Positions 46,208-55,599 of a stretch of 64,000 nt of DNA are shown piece after piece; the first letter of the stretch is position 1, and each line of letters begins with the position of its first letter. The DNA is from Halopseudomonas aestusnigri (GTDB lineage: Bacteria > Pseudomonadota > Gammaproteobacteria > Pseudomonadales > Pseudomonadaceae): contig NZ_NBYK01000010.1 of the NCBI RefSeq assembly GCF_002197985.1, positions 62,001-126,000 of the forward strand, given 5' to 3'. The position numbers and the translations under genes were made by a program. Under the pieces are notes generated by a model. It was not told the origin of the DNA and did no database searches. It was given only the letters and a program-made list of their open reading frames with translations.

Positions 46208-47629
46208 TCACTGCATCTGGGCAACCAGCGCCCCCAGCCGCCGTAGTTTCTCCCGCACTTCGGGCGTCAGGCCGCTGCCAACGTTGAGTCGCATAAAATC
46301 GGAATGCCGCGGCCCGACGGAGAACACACTGCCGGGAAAAATGTGAATGCCGTCGTTCAGCGCCTGCTGGAACAGCTTGCGTGAGTCCCGGTGCTCGGGC
46401 AGTTTCACCCAGAGTACACACCCCCCCTCCGGCGGGTGCACCCAAGTCCCCGACGGGAATGACTCGCGCACCAGTTCCAACGCCTCAGTGACCTGTTGCT
46501 CAAGCGCCGCCCGAAGCTGCACCAGATGTTGGGCGTAGGCACCGCTTTCGATAAACCGGCTCATGACCAGCTGCGGCGCCGCGGCCGTAGTGATGCTGCT
46601 GATCTGTTTCAGCTCCCGCAGCCGATCATGGAAACGACCCGCCGCAACCCAGCCGAGACGCAGGCCGGGCATCAAGGATTTTGAAAACGAATTGCAGTAA
46701 ATGACCATGCCAGTGTGATCGAGCGCCTTGGCCGGCTGCGCGTTGCCGGCATACACGGTGTCGCCCCATATATCGTTTTCGATCACCGGCACCTGATAGC
46801 GCGACGCCATCTCGACCAGCCGCTGCTTGCGCTCATCGGTCATGACATACCCGAGCGGGTTCTGCGCGTTGCACGACAAAATACAGGCCTTGACCTGCCC
46901 TTGCCGGAACACCTGCTCCAGCGTGTACAGGCAGATGCCATCGCGGTAATGGGTCGGAATCTCCACCGCACGGCGCTGCAGGACATCCAGCGCCAGCAGA
47001 GTCCCATAGTAGGTTGGCGACTCTACAGCCACCACGTCACCGGGCTTGGTCACCGCACGCAAAGCCAACTCCATCGCCTCCATGCAGCCATTGGTGACCA
47101 GAATGTCGTCTTCACCAATCCCTGCGTCATAACCAATGCTGCGGATGGAAAGCTGACGTCTCATCGCCGGCAGGCCGTTGGGATGACTGTAGTCCCACAT
47201 CGTGCGGGCATGGCGACGGCTGGCATCGCGCCAAAGGCGCATGATGCGCTCAACCGGCATCAAGCCGGGGTCGGGTAGCGCAATCCCCAGGTGCAACGCT
47301 TGCTCGGAAATATGCGGTTCCATAAAGCGCAGGATCTCTTCGCTCAGAGATATCTCGACCGGCAGCACTGGAAAATGACTGACATTGTCATTGACCGCCG
47401 GCCTTGGCAGCGCGTGGCGCACGTACGCCCCTGAGCGGTCACGCACTTCGATATAGCCGTCCATTTCCAGCTTGCGCAACGACTGAACGGTGGTGTTGAT
47501 GCTGACGCCAAAGGCTTTGCTCAGCGCCCGAACCGAGGGCAGGCGTTCGCCCGGAATAAAGCCGCCGCGCCGGATATGCTCGGCCAGGCGTTCGCTTAGG
47601 GTTTCGTAGAGAAACAGCTCCTGAGACAT
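46208..47629 (-). CDS. MocR/PdxR-type transcriptional regulator (GntR domain fused to aminotransferase fold)
   Basis: A 473-residue regulator. The N-terminal GntR winged helix (about 1-75) has RLPSVRALSKAFGVSINTTVQSLRKLEMDGYI. A PLP-dependent aminotransferase-like domain follows, with WDYSHPNGLPAMRRQLS, the LSCNAQNPLGYVM and IENDIWGD motifs and the PLP-binding Lys in SFSKSLMPGLRLGWV. I chose the ATG at 47629, with an AGGGAA site; the longer frame up to 47788 has no support. The neighbouring DUF6351 gene is the likely target; its own upstream has a TACAAG direct repeat (complement of 47667-47680). Confidence 0.92.
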   Translation of the reverse strand: MSQELFLYETLSERLAEHIRRGGFIPGERLPSVRALSKAFGVSINTTVQSLRKLEMDGYIEVRDRSGAYVRHALPRPAVNDNVSHFPVLPVEISLSEEILRFMEPHISEQALHLGIALPDPGLMPVERIMRLWRDASRRHARTMWDYSHPNGLPAMRRQLSIRSIGYDAGIGEDDILVTNGCMEAMELALRAVTKPGDVVAVESPTYYGTLLALDVLQRRAVEIPTHYRDGICLYTLEQVFRQGQVKACILSCNAQNPLGYVMTDERKQRLVEMASRYQVPVIENDIWGDTVYAGNAQPAKALDHTGMVIYCNSFSKSLMPGLRLGWVAAGRFHDRLRELKQISSITTAAAPQLVMSRFIESGAYAQHLVQLRAALEQQVTEALELVRESFPSGTWVHPPEGGCVLWVKLPEHRDSRKLFQQALNDGIHIFPGSVFSVGPRHSDFMRLNVGSGLTPEVREKLRRLGALVAQMQ

Positions 47630-47988
47630 GGCATTCCCTGCCCCGCAGCATGCTGCACCGCGGCCACTTGTATTCTTGTAGGCATGCACGGAGTGTAGCG
47701 CCCGTGTTTCGATGCGCCAACCTGGTGCACCTCTCTGGCATCTTCCCCAGTGCCGATCGGCCCGGCAGCACATCCGTTGACTGAACATCCACCGCAGCCA
47801 GTCTGCGGCTTCTACCCTTCGACAGCTCGCTCCCCGTCACAGCGCCCCACTCGCCCGTTTGGGTGCTTGTTTACCCCGCCCCGCCGCCTAACATGCGCGA
47901 TGCATATTGCGAAAATGTCTCCTTTTGTTTCAACACCTGATTCAGCCTTACTGGAGACCCGTCAGCACAACAACAAAAAGGAATGCCC
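47630..47988. other. Intergenic region between mocR and the SGNH hydrolase gene
   Basis: About 360 bp between divergent genes. Near the mocR start, CTTGTATTCTTGTA (47667-47680) is a direct repeat of CTTGTA with 8-bp period, a possible autoregulatory site. I see no gene and no clear terminator. Confidence 0.5.
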
Positions 47989-48654
47989 ATGCACACTCTG
48001 TTCAAACGCGGTCTGGCCGCACTCGCCCTCAGCACCCTGGTCAGCCTGCCGGCCATGGCCAGCAACCCCGGCATCAGCAGCCCGGACACCATGATCCTTG
48101 GCGATTCGATCTTTGCCCTGTCCGGTGATATTCACGAGAACCTGGAAGCCGATCTGGACGAGAACATCGACACCTACGCCCGCTCCGGCTGCCAGCTGAC
48201 CGGCGGTAACGTTCTCTGTTCACGGCTGTATTCGGTAGAAAACCAGTATGCCCGGGCGGACAAGAGCGGCATTCGTACGGTGATCTTCAATGGCGGCGGT
48301 AATGACATTCAGCTCAACAGCTGCCGTCCGTCGCTGAGCGCCTGCATGCCGCTGCTCAACGAGCTGGAAGATCGCATCGCCACCCTCGTGCAAAAGATGC
48401 GCAATGACGGTATCGAAGAGATCATCTTCCTCGGCTACTACAACGCCGCGGGCAGCGCCGAGAACCTGCAGGACATCAACAACTACAGCATGAACTACAA
48501 GGCTGCCGCCTACCCGGGCATGGGTGTGAAGTTTATCGATGTGCGCGCCGACTTCGCCGGCCGCGAGTCGATTTACATCACCAGTGACGGCATTCATCCG
48601 ACCGCAGCCGGCTCGCGTGTGCTGTCCAACCGCATCCTGCAGGCCTTGGACTGA
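47989..48654 (+). CDS. Secreted SGNH/GDSL-family hydrolase
   Basis: A 221-residue exported protein. Signal peptide MHTLFKRGLAALALSTLVSL, cleaved after AMA. Block I has the nucleophile in MILGDSIFAL, block III the GGGND oxyanion Asn, and block V the DGIHP Asp-His pair (SDGIHPTAAG). This is a full SGNH catalytic set, so it should be an esterase, lipase or acyl hydrolase in the periplasm or medium. I chose the ATG at 47989, 6 bases after AAGGA; the ATG at 47983 is too close to that site. Confidence 0.9.
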   Translation: MHTLFKRGLAALALSTLVSLPAMASNPGISSPDTMILGDSIFALSGDIHENLEADLDENIDTYARSGCQLTGGNVLCSRLYSVENQYARADKSGIRTVIFNGGGNDIQLNSCRPSLSACMPLLNELEDRIATLVQKMRNDGIEEIIFLGYYNAAGSAENLQDINNYSMNYKAAAYPGMGVKFIDVRADFAGRESIYITSDGIHPTAAGSRVLSNRILQALD

Positions 48655-49009
48655 TCCGCACTGCTAACTCCATGGTCGCCGGGGCTAAACGGCGGACACG
48701 CTTTGCTTAGTCCGCCCTACGCATTATCCCCGCCGTGGCCTGGCATCGTCATCGGCTGCTTCGCCAAGCCCTGCGACATATCGCCTGTAGGGTGGTCAAC
48801 GCACCGCGTTGGCCACCGGGGGTGAACGGCGGACACGCTGTGCTTGGTCCGCCCTACGCATTATCTCCGCCTTGGCCTGGCATCGTTATCGGCTGCGTCG
48901 CCAAGCCCTGCGACATATCGCCTGTAGGGTGGTCAACGCATCGCGTTGGCCACCGGGGCTGAACGGCGGACACGCTGCGCTTAGTCCGCCCTACGCGTTG
49001 CGCCGCTGA
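48655..49009. repeat. Tandem 137-bp compound palindromic repeat
   Basis: GGCGGACACGC...GTCCGCCCTACG elements start at 48691, 48828 and 48965, exactly 137 bp apart. Between them lie linkers with GCCTGGCATCGT and GTAGGGTGGTCAACGCACCGCGTTGGCCACC-type hairpins (near 48787-48817 and 48924-48954). Two full units plus the start of a third are present between the convergent SGNH and pgi genes. Small open frames here repeat the same peptide pattern and are not genes. Confidence 0.88.
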
Positions 49010-50659
49010 TCAGGCGCTACCGGCCATGATCCGCGCCAGCAGGCCGGCGGTAGAGGCATCAGCGCCCGGCAGGCGCTTGATGTCGCCGCGGATGCAGGCC
49101 AACGCATCTACGGCGATACGTTTACCCATCTCCACGCCCCACTGGTCAAACGGGTTGATTTCCCAGATCACCGACTGCACGAACACCTTGTGTTCATACA
49201 GGGCAATCAGCGCACCCAGGCTGTAGGGCGTGAGTTCATCCAGCAGCAGGGTCGAGCTGGGTTGATTACCGCGATAACGACGGTTACGCGGCAAGGTGTC
49301 GGCATCCTCTACCGCCGCATCACCGAGTGCCAGCAGCCGCGACTGGGCCAGACAGTTCGCCAATGCCAGCTCATGCTGGGCCCTCAGTTCGGCCACGGCA
49401 AGGCTGTGCTGAGCCTCGCGGTAGCGCCGTGCCGGCACGATAAAGTCGCAGGTGACCGGCTCGGTCCCCTGGTGCAGCAACTGATAGAACGCATGCTGCG
49501 CGTTGGGGCCGATGGTGCCCCAGACAATCGGGCAGGTGGCGTAATCCACCGTGTCGCCGGCCAGATTGACCGACTTGCCGTTGGATTCCATCTCCAGTTG
49601 CTCAAGGTAGTTGGGCAGCTCCTTGAGGCGTCCGTCGTAGGGCAGTACCGCGTGGGCGTTGATACCCAGCATGTTGGTGTTCCAGATACCGATCAGCCCC
49701 AGCAGCACCGGCAGGTTATCGGCCCAGGGCGTCTGACGGAAATGCTCGTCCATCGCATGCGCACCGGCCAGCAACTCACGAAAACCCGCCATGCCGATCG
49801 ACAGCGCAATCGGCAGGCCAATGGCCGACCACAACGAAAACCGCCCGCCAACCCACTCCCACAGCGCCAGTTGATTGGCCGGGGCAATCCCCCACTCCAT
49901 CATGCGCTCGGCCGCTGCCGACACGCCGATAAAGTGGCAGGCCAGCAGCCCCGGCAGCTCGCCCAGCTCGCGCTCCAGCCAGCCGCGGGCGGTAGCGGCA
50001 TTACTCAGCGTATCGATGGTGGAAAACGACTTGGATGAAATGATAAACAGCGTCGCATGGGGATTCAGGCCACCCAGCAGCTGCGACACCTGGCTGCCGT
50101 CCATGGTCGAGGCAAAGTGCACCCGCAGCGGTGAATCGTTAGCCGGGCGGGAGTCGGTGAGCGCCTCGGTGACCATCAGCGGGCCAAGGTCCGAGCCACC
50201 AACGCCGATATTGACCACATCGGTAATCGCCTCACCGGTGGCTCCACGCCACTGGCCGCTGCGCACCTTCTGCACGATGTCGTCCATGCGTTGCAACTGA
50301 GCCTGCACCTGGGCGTTGATGTCCTCCCCGGCCAGCACGCAGCCATGCTCGGCCGGCAGGCGCAGGGCCCAGTGCATCGCGGCCCGACCCTCGCTCGGGT
50401 TGACCGCAGCACCGGAGAACAGCTCGCTCATGTGCTCGGCCAGCCCCTGCTCGGCTGCCAGATCAAACAGCAGCGGCAGCGTGCGGGCGTCCAGCCGCTG
50501 CTTGGAAAAATCAAACAGCAGCGGGCCGAAGGTACGATGCAGGCTGTCAAAACGCCCTGCATCGGCAGCAAACAGCTCGGCCAGATGGCTGCTGCGCAGC
50601 TCCGCGGCATGCTGCATCAGCGCCTGCCAGGCGGGCTTATGCGTCAATGAACTGCTCAT
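49010..50659 (-). CDS. pgi: Glucose-6-phosphate isomerase
   Basis: Interconverts glucose 6-phosphate and fructose 6-phosphate. 549 residues. Signature [20 protein letters not shown] lies near residue 148, followed by phosphate-binding SKSFSTIDT and the second signature [17 protein letters not shown], and the C-terminal EVNPFDQ-type block reads [15 protein letters not shown]. The catalytic Lys is near the end. It is the last gene of the cluster: its start lies one base after the stop of the Ugd homologue, which follows galU. Confidence 0.96.
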   Translation of the reverse strand: MSSSLTHKPAWQALMQHAAELRSSHLAELFAADAGRFDSLHRTFGPLLFDFSKQRLDARTLPLLFDLAAEQGLAEHMSELFSGAAVNPSEGRAAMHWALRLPAEHGCVLAGEDINAQVQAQLQRMDDIVQKVRSGQWRGATGEAITDVVNIGVGGSDLGPLMVTEALTDSRPANDSPLRVHFASTMDGSQVSQLLGGLNPHATLFIISSKSFSTIDTLSNAATARGWLERELGELPGLLACHFIGVSAAAERMMEWGIAPANQLALWEWVGGRFSLWSAIGLPIALSIGMAGFRELLAGAHAMDEHFRQTPWADNLPVLLGLIGIWNTNMLGINAHAVLPYDGRLKELPNYLEQLEMESNGKSVNLAGDTVDYATCPIVWGTIGPNAQHAFYQLLHQGTEPVTCDFIVPARRYREAQHSLAVAELRAQHELALANCLAQSRLLALGDAAVEDADTLPRNRRYRGNQPSSTLLLDELTPYSLGALIALYEHKVFVQSVIWEINPFDQWGVEMGKRIAVDALACIRGDIKRLPGADASTAGLLARIMAGSA

Positions 50660-50660
50660 G

Positions 50661-51953
50661 TCATCGCCGTCCTATGCCGTAGTAGGTAAAGCCGTTCTGC
50701 TTCATGAACGCCGGATCCCATACATTGCGGCCGTCGAGCAGCAGTGGCGCGGCCATCAGCTCGCGCAAGCGCGGCAGATCAGGGCTCCAGTAGGCTTTCC
50801 ATTCGGTAACCAGCATCAGCGCATCGGCACCGGCGACTGCTGCATACGGGTCCTGATGCAGCACCAGATCATCGCGCTCACCCGCCCAGCGGGCCAGCGT
50901 GTCGAGCGCACGCGGATCATGCACATGCACCTCAACGCCCTGGGCCCAGAGCGCCTCAAGCAATTTGAGCGCAGGCGCATTGTTGATGCGCGAGGTTTCC
51001 GGCTTGAACGCCACGCCCCACAGCGCCACCTTGCGGCCGCGCAGGTCGGTGCCGTAATGCCGCCACAGCTTGCGAAACAGCACCTCTTTCTGGCGCTCGT
51101 TGATATTCAGCACCTCATCAAGCAGCTGAGCCGCCAGGCCACTGCCTTCGAGGGTCGAGGCCAGACTCATCACATCGCGGGAGAAACTCAGACCGCCGAA
51201 GCCGCAGCCGGGATACAGGTAGGCATCGCCAATCCGCCGGTCAGCGCCCATGCCCTGGCGCACCTGTTCGATATCCACATCCAGGCTGTCGGCCAGATTG
51301 GCCATATCGTTCATGTAGCTCAGACGGGTAGCGAGCATGCCGGTGATCGCCAGTTTGGTGAACTCCGCTTCACGCGGGCGCATCGGCATGATGGCGTCGC
51401 GGCGGCGATTGAATGGCCGCAGCAGCTCGGTTACCAGTTGGCGGGCCCAGTCGGCATCAGCGCCCAGCAGCCAGCTGTCGGCACGCATGAAGCTTTGCAG
51501 CGCATTACCCTCGATCAGCAGATCCGGCAGGCTGACCACCGCCCCCGGATTCACAGGCGGCGTGTCGCAGTCGAGCAGCGTTTGTTGCAGCAACTCGCTG
51601 CTGCCCACCGCAAAGGTTGACTGGTTCACCACCAGCCAGCGCCGCGTGCAGCGCTCCGGCAACGCGGCAATCAGCGAGAGAGCCTCGGGCATGCTGTCCG
51701 GGTTCAACGCCAGCCAGATCACCGCGGACGGTTGCGGCGGTGCTGCGAGAGGCGCAAGCATCAGCCTGCCGCCTTGCAACTGCTCAGCCATCAGGTCTGC
51801 CAGCCCGGCCTCCCGAAAGGGGCACTCGCCGCGCTGCAACTGCTCGGCATGCGGACCGGCCGGCAGATGCAACTGCACCTGGTTACCGGTCGAAGCCAGC
51901 GCCGTTGCGCTGACCAGGGCGCAAAGCGTGTCACCGTAAACATCAACCTGCAT
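50661..51953 (-). CDS. UDP-glucose 6-dehydrogenase homologue with degenerate NAD site
   Basis: A 430-residue member of the UDP-glucose/GDP-mannose dehydrogenase family. The catalytic Cys 250 ([14 protein letters not shown]), Lys 200 (AEFTKLAIT), Asp 260 and Thr 113 are kept. But the Rossmann GxGYVG loop is reduced to YGDTLCA, so two of three glycines are lost; the conserved Asn four residues after the Lys is Thr 204; the PKD motif reads SRD; and the first active-site Glu is Asp 144. Ordinary Ugd oxidises UDP-glucose to UDP-glucuronate with NAD. Here the cofactor or role may differ, or the protein may be non-catalytic. Its reading frame is intact and it lies between galU and pgi. Confidence 0.8.
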   Translation of the reverse strand: MQVDVYGDTLCALVSATALASTGNQVQLHLPAGPHAEQLQRGECPFREAGLADLMAEQLQGGRLMLAPLAAPPQPSAVIWLALNPDSMPEALSLIAALPERCTRRWLVVNQSTFAVGSSELLQQTLLDCDTPPVNPGAVVSLPDLLIEGNALQSFMRADSWLLGADADWARQLVTELLRPFNRRRDAIMPMRPREAEFTKLAITGMLATRLSYMNDMANLADSLDVDIEQVRQGMGADRRIGDAYLYPGCGFGGLSFSRDVMSLASTLEGSGLAAQLLDEVLNINERQKEVLFRKLWRHYGTDLRGRKVALWGVAFKPETSRINNAPALKLLEALWAQGVEVHVHDPRALDTLARWAGERDDLVLHQDPYAAVAGADALMLVTEWKAYWSPDLPRLRELMAAPLLLDGRNVWDPAFMKQNGFTYYGIGRR

Positions 51954-51977
51954 GGTGCCTGTCCTCAGCCCGCGCGC

Positions 51978-52859
51978 TTACTGCGCATAGCGGGCCAGCA
52001 ATCCCTTGAAATCCTGCCCCAACGCCGGATGCTCCAGCCCGTAGGCCAGTGTCGCTTCCAGATAACCCAGCTTGCTGCCGCAGTCGAACGAGCGGCCACG
52101 CATGCGATAGGCCTCTGCCCCGGTCTGCTGCATCAATGCCGCAATCGCATCGGTCAGCTGAATCTCGCCGCCGGCGCCCGGCTTTGTTGCTGCCAGCAGC
52201 TCGAAGATCTCACCCGGCAGCACATAGCGGCCCACAATCGCCAGATTGGAGGGTGCCGCCTCGCGGGCGGGCTTTTCCACCACCTGCTGCATCAGCGCCT
52301 GCTTGCCCTGATGCAACTGCGCGCCACCCAGATCAACCACACCGTACTGATGCACCTGCTCCCACGGCACCGGCTCAACCATCACCTGCGCCTTGCCAGT
52401 GGCGACAAAACGCTCGGTCATCGCCTGCAAGTCAGACGCCACCCCCGCCTGGGCCACCAGCACATCCGGCAGCAACACCGCAAAGGGCTGATCGCCCACC
52501 ACCGGGCGCGCGCAAGCCACCGCGTGACCCAGACCCAGCGCACGGCCCTGGCGCACCGCCGTAACCTTCAGCTCCGGCGGCGCAATCTCGCGCAGCACCT
52601 GCAGCAGGGCGTCCTTACCGCGCCGTGCCAGCTCAGCCTCAAGCTCGTAGTTGACGTCAAAGTGATCTTCAATGGCCTTCTTGCTGGCGTGGGTCACCAG
52701 CACAATCTCGTTGATACCCGCGGCCAGCGCTTCCTCAACCACATACTGCACCACGGGCTTGTCCACCACGGTGACCATTTCCTTCGGAATCGCTTTGCTG
52801 GCCGGCAAAAACCGCGTGCCCAGCCCCGCTACGGGTAAAACAGCCTTGGTAACCTTCAC
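51978..52859 (-). CDS. galU: UTP-glucose-1-phosphate uridylyltransferase
   Basis: Makes UDP-glucose from glucose 1-phosphate and UTP. 293 residues. The nucleotide-binding start is LPVAGLGTRFLPASKAIPKE, followed by VDKPVVQYVVEEALAAG; the later EKP motif is VVEKPAR and the active-site GGEIQLTDAI is present. UDP-glucose is needed for lipopolysaccharide sugars, which fits its place between the O-antigen genes and pgi. Confidence 0.96.
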   Translation of the reverse strand: MKVTKAVLPVAGLGTRFLPASKAIPKEMVTVVDKPVVQYVVEEALAAGINEIVLVTHASKKAIEDHFDVNYELEAELARRGKDALLQVLREIAPPELKVTAVRQGRALGLGHAVACARPVVGDQPFAVLLPDVLVAQAGVASDLQAMTERFVATGKAQVMVEPVPWEQVHQYGVVDLGGAQLHQGKQALMQQVVEKPAREAAPSNLAIVGRYVLPGEIFELLAATKPGAGGEIQLTDAIAALMQQTGAEAYRMRGRSFDCGSKLGYLEATLAYGLEHPALGQDFKGLLARYAQ

Positions 52860-53150
52860 GACAACTCCTGATTATTCAAATTCATTCATCCTGTGGGGCG
52901 CGACGCCAACGTCCACCCTGCCCCAACCGGCCACGGCATGCCGTGGCCCTACGAATCGACAGCGGCATTAGACAACTGCGGTGCATCGCACACACTGCCC
53001 ACGCACCAAACACCCCGCACCCGCAGGGACGCGGCATGCCGCGTCCGCATAAAAACCCAAAACCCGACCAAGCAAGATTGGCACCACCCCAACGGGATCA
53101 ATACGCCACCAAAGAACGTCAACCCCTCTAAACCGGCGATCCCGCAACGA
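52860..53150. repeat. Intergenic region with two 20-bp palindromes
   Basis: Palindromes at 52929-52948 (GGCCACGGCATGCCGTGGCC) and 53027-53046 share the core CGGCATGCCG and are 98 bp apart. The first ends in CCCTACG, as do the GGCGGAC elements elsewhere in the window. Between galU and the aminotransferase gene (both minus strand) I see no gene. Confidence 0.75.
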
Positions 53151-54329
53151 TCAACGATGCCCAGCCTGCGCCAGTACTTGCTCAATCACTGCACAGGTTT
53201 TGTTCATCTCCGCCTCGGTCAGCGTCGGGTGCACCAGAAACATCAGGCTGGTCTCACCCAGCTCACGCGCCACCGACAAACGCTCCGCCGGCCGCCAGCC
53301 GGTATCGTCAAACGCCTTCTCCAGATACACCTCGGAACAGGATCCCTGAAAACAGGGCACGCCTTCGGCCACAATCGCCTCGATAATACGGTCACGCGTC
53401 CAGCCAGCAGCCAGCTTATCCGGTACCACCTGAACGTAACACTTGTAATGGGCATGCACACAATCAGCGGGGAATGCCGGTACGCGCACAACATCAAATG
53501 CGCGGCAGGTATTCCAGATACGCTCCGCATTGCGCGTGCGCGCCGCCGTCCAGTCGGCCATGCGCCGCAGCTGAATTCGCCCGATCACCGCCTGCAGTTC
53601 AGTCATGCGCCAGTTGGTGCCAAAGCTCTCGTGCAGCCAGCGGAAACCCGGCGGATGCTCGCGCTCATATACCGCCTCCCAGCTCTTGCCGTGATCCTTG
53701 TAAGACCACATGCGCGACCACAGTTCGCGGTCGTTGGTCGTCACCATACCGCCTTCACCGCCGGTGGTCATGATCTTGTCCTGACAGAACGACCACGCAC
53801 CCACATGCCCAATGGAGCCGACCGAACGCCCCTTGTAACGGGCACCGTGCGCCTGCGCACAATCCTCAATCACGAAGAGACCGCGCTTGGCCGCCAACGC
53901 CATGATCGGGTCCATATCGCACGGCCAACCCGCCAAGTGCACACAGATGATGGCTCTGGTGCGCTCGCTCAGCACCGCTGCAATGGTCTCGGCAGTGATG
54001 TTCTGCGAGTCACGGTCCACATCCGCAAACACCGGCACGGCACCTGCCGTCACAATGCTCGAAGCGGACGCCAGAAAGGTACGCGGCGTGACAATCACCT
54101 CGTCACCCGGCCCAATGCCCAGCCCCTTCAGCGCGAGGTCAAGCGCCTGCGTTCCATTGGACAGCGCAATGGCGTGATTGCAGTCGACCCAGGCCGCAAA
54201 CTCCTTCTCAAATTCACGCCCCTCCTGCCCGGTCCAGTAATTGACCTTGTTGGACAAGAGCACCGCCTGCAGCGCGTCGGCTTCTTCTGAGGTGAACGAC
54301 GGCCAGGGTGAGAAAGGGGTGTTAAGCAT
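53151..54329 (-). CDS. DegT/DnrJ/EryC1/StrS aminotransferase, PglE-like
   Basis: PLP-dependent sugar aminotransferase of 392 residues. The PLP Lys is in SFCQDKIMTTGGEGGMV, with the DCAQAHGA motif upstream. Placed with the PglD-like acetyltransferase and PglC-like transferase genes, it probably aminates UDP-4-keto-6-deoxy-GlcNAc at C4, as PglE does in the bacillosamine-type pathway. The dehydratase that would make its substrate is not in this window. Starts at 54329, 59 bp after the PglD-like gene. Confidence 0.85.
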   Translation of the reverse strand: MLNTPFSPWPSFTSEEADALQAVLLSNKVNYWTGQEGREFEKEFAAWVDCNHAIALSNGTQALDLALKGLGIGPGDEVIVTPRTFLASASSIVTAGAVPVFADVDRDSQNITAETIAAVLSERTRAIICVHLAGWPCDMDPIMALAAKRGLFVIEDCAQAHGARYKGRSVGSIGHVGAWSFCQDKIMTTGGEGGMVTTNDRELWSRMWSYKDHGKSWEAVYEREHPPGFRWLHESFGTNWRMTELQAVIGRIQLRRMADWTAARTRNAERIWNTCRAFDVVRVPAFPADCVHAHYKCYVQVVPDKLAAGWTRDRIIEAIVAEGVPCFQGSCSEVYLEKAFDDTGWRPAERLSVARELGETSLMFLVHPTLTEAEMNKTCAVIEQVLAQAGHR

Positions 54330-54388
54330 GGATGAAAGCCCTTAAAAGACAGACCGAGCAGCCATTACTGCTCGGCAACAATAGAGAA

Positions 54389-55006
54389 TTAACGGGGGCG
54401 TGCTGGAACGCCAACCAAAGTCACGCCGTCAGCTGTATTAGCGACAACGGCAGCACCCGCACCAACCACAACATCACTGCCGATCTGCACCAACTGCCGA
54501 ACACTGGCGCCAATGCCAACCCAGCTTCTAGCCGCGACAACAACCCCGCCAGCCAGATTGGCCCCAGGGCTGATATGCACCCCATCGGCGAGCACACAGT
54601 CATGGTCAACAGTGGCCCCCGTATTGACGATGACACCTTTGCCAAGTTCACTGTCAGCGTTAATGACTGCGCCCGCGAAAACGACTGAACCAGCACCGAT
54701 ACGTGCATACCGGCTGATGTAAGCCGAGGGGTGCTGCAACACAGGCACCTGCGCCCCGGCATTCAGCAGCTGATGGAGCTTGGTCAAACGGATAACATTG
54801 TTGCCGATACCCACAAGCACACCCTGAAACTCGGCAAGACGCGCAATAAGTTCAGCGGTGCCGCCGATGACCGGCCAATGACCGTTAACGGCCAGCGCTG
54901 GCCAGCGGTCATCAAAGAAACTGACCTGATCCCAGCCGCAGACCTCGGCGCAGTCGGCAATCACCTTACCATGACCGCTGGCACCCAGCACCGCAAGGTG
55001 CTTCAC
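54389..55006 (-). CDS. PglD-like sugar N-acetyltransferase
   Basis: A 205-residue transferase: a small Rossmann-like domain (LAVLGASGHGKVIADCAE) that binds the sugar nucleotide, then a left-handed beta-helix with hexapeptide repeats (IGAGSVVFAGAVINADSELG onward). The NeuD/PglD family acetylates the amino group on UDP-4-amino sugars; His in GATVDHDCVL is the likely general base. Its start overlaps the stop of the PglC-like gene by four bases. It would use the product of the PglE-like enzyme downstream. Confidence 0.88.
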   Translation of the reverse strand: MKHLAVLGASGHGKVIADCAEVCGWDQVSFFDDRWPALAVNGHWPVIGGTAELIARLAEFQGVLVGIGNNVIRLTKLHQLLNAGAQVPVLQHPSAYISRYARIGAGSVVFAGAVINADSELGKGVIVNTGATVDHDCVLADGVHISPGANLAGGVVVAARSWVGIGASVRQLVQIGSDVVVGAGAAVVANTADGVTLVGVPARPR

Positions 55007-55599
55007 GAGTCGCTCCCGGTGAACTTCGACATGGTTGCCTCTCCTTCCGCGCTAATGCCATCACGCACCAACACTTTTTTAACGGTAAGAAACAACACCC
55101 TGATATCCAGCCACAACGAACGGTTATCCACGTACCAAACGTCCAGCTTGAACTTCTCTTCCCAGCTCAATGCATTGCGACCGTTCACCTGGGCCCAGCC
55201 AGTCACCCCCGGCCGCACCTCATGCCGCCGCGCCTGCTCGGCTGAATACAGAGGCAAATACTCCATCAGCAGCGGCCGTGGCCCCACCAGACTCATATCG
55301 CCTTTAAGCACATTCCACAATTCCGGCAACTCATCCAGACTGGAAGAACGCAAAAACTGCCCAAAGGGCGTTAAGCGCTCAGCATCAGGCAGCGGATTGC
55401 CGGCAGCATCCAGAGCATCTTTCATGGTGCGAAACTTGATCATCTCGAACGGCTGGCCATTCAAGCCCGGGCGCACCTGGCGAAATAACACGGGTGAGCC
55501 CATCTTGCGGCTGATTTGCCACGCAACATAGCCAATAACCGGAGCCAGCAACAGCAATGCACACCCCGACGCAACAATATCGAAGGCGCGCTTGATCAT
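55003..55599 (-). CDS. Initiating sugar-phosphate transferase, PglC-like
   Basis: A 198-residue membrane-associated phosphoglycosyl transferase (monotopic type). It begins MIKRAFDIVASGCALLLLAPVIGYVAW, one re-entrant hydrophobic helix, followed by the catalytic KFRTM and the DELPELWNVLKGDMSLVGPRP signature. It would put the first sugar phosphate on undecaprenyl phosphate to start the O-antigen repeat. Its start overlaps the stop of the upstream glycosyltransferase by four bases, and its stop overlaps the PglD-like start. Confidence 0.92.
   Translation of the reverse strand: MIKRAFDIVASGCALLLLAPVIGYVAWQISRKMGSPVLFRQVRPGLNGQPFEMIKFRTMKDALDAAGNPLPDAERLTPFGQFLRSSSLDELPELWNVLKGDMSLVGPRPLLMEYLPLYSAEQARRHEVRPGVTGWAQVNGRNALSWEEKFKLDVWYVDNRSLWLDIRVLFLTVKKVLVRDGISAEGEATMSKFTGSDS

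Noticed and set aside
48691-48990. Possible CRISPR array from the regular 137-bp spacing
   Set aside because: The whole unit repeats, including the parts that would be spacers; there are no unique spacers and no cas genes.
48735-49009. Two overlapping plus-strand open frames encoding similar Arg/Pro-rich peptides
   Set aside because: They lie inside the 137-bp tandem repeat and their similarity comes from the DNA repeat. No ribosome binding site and no known domain.
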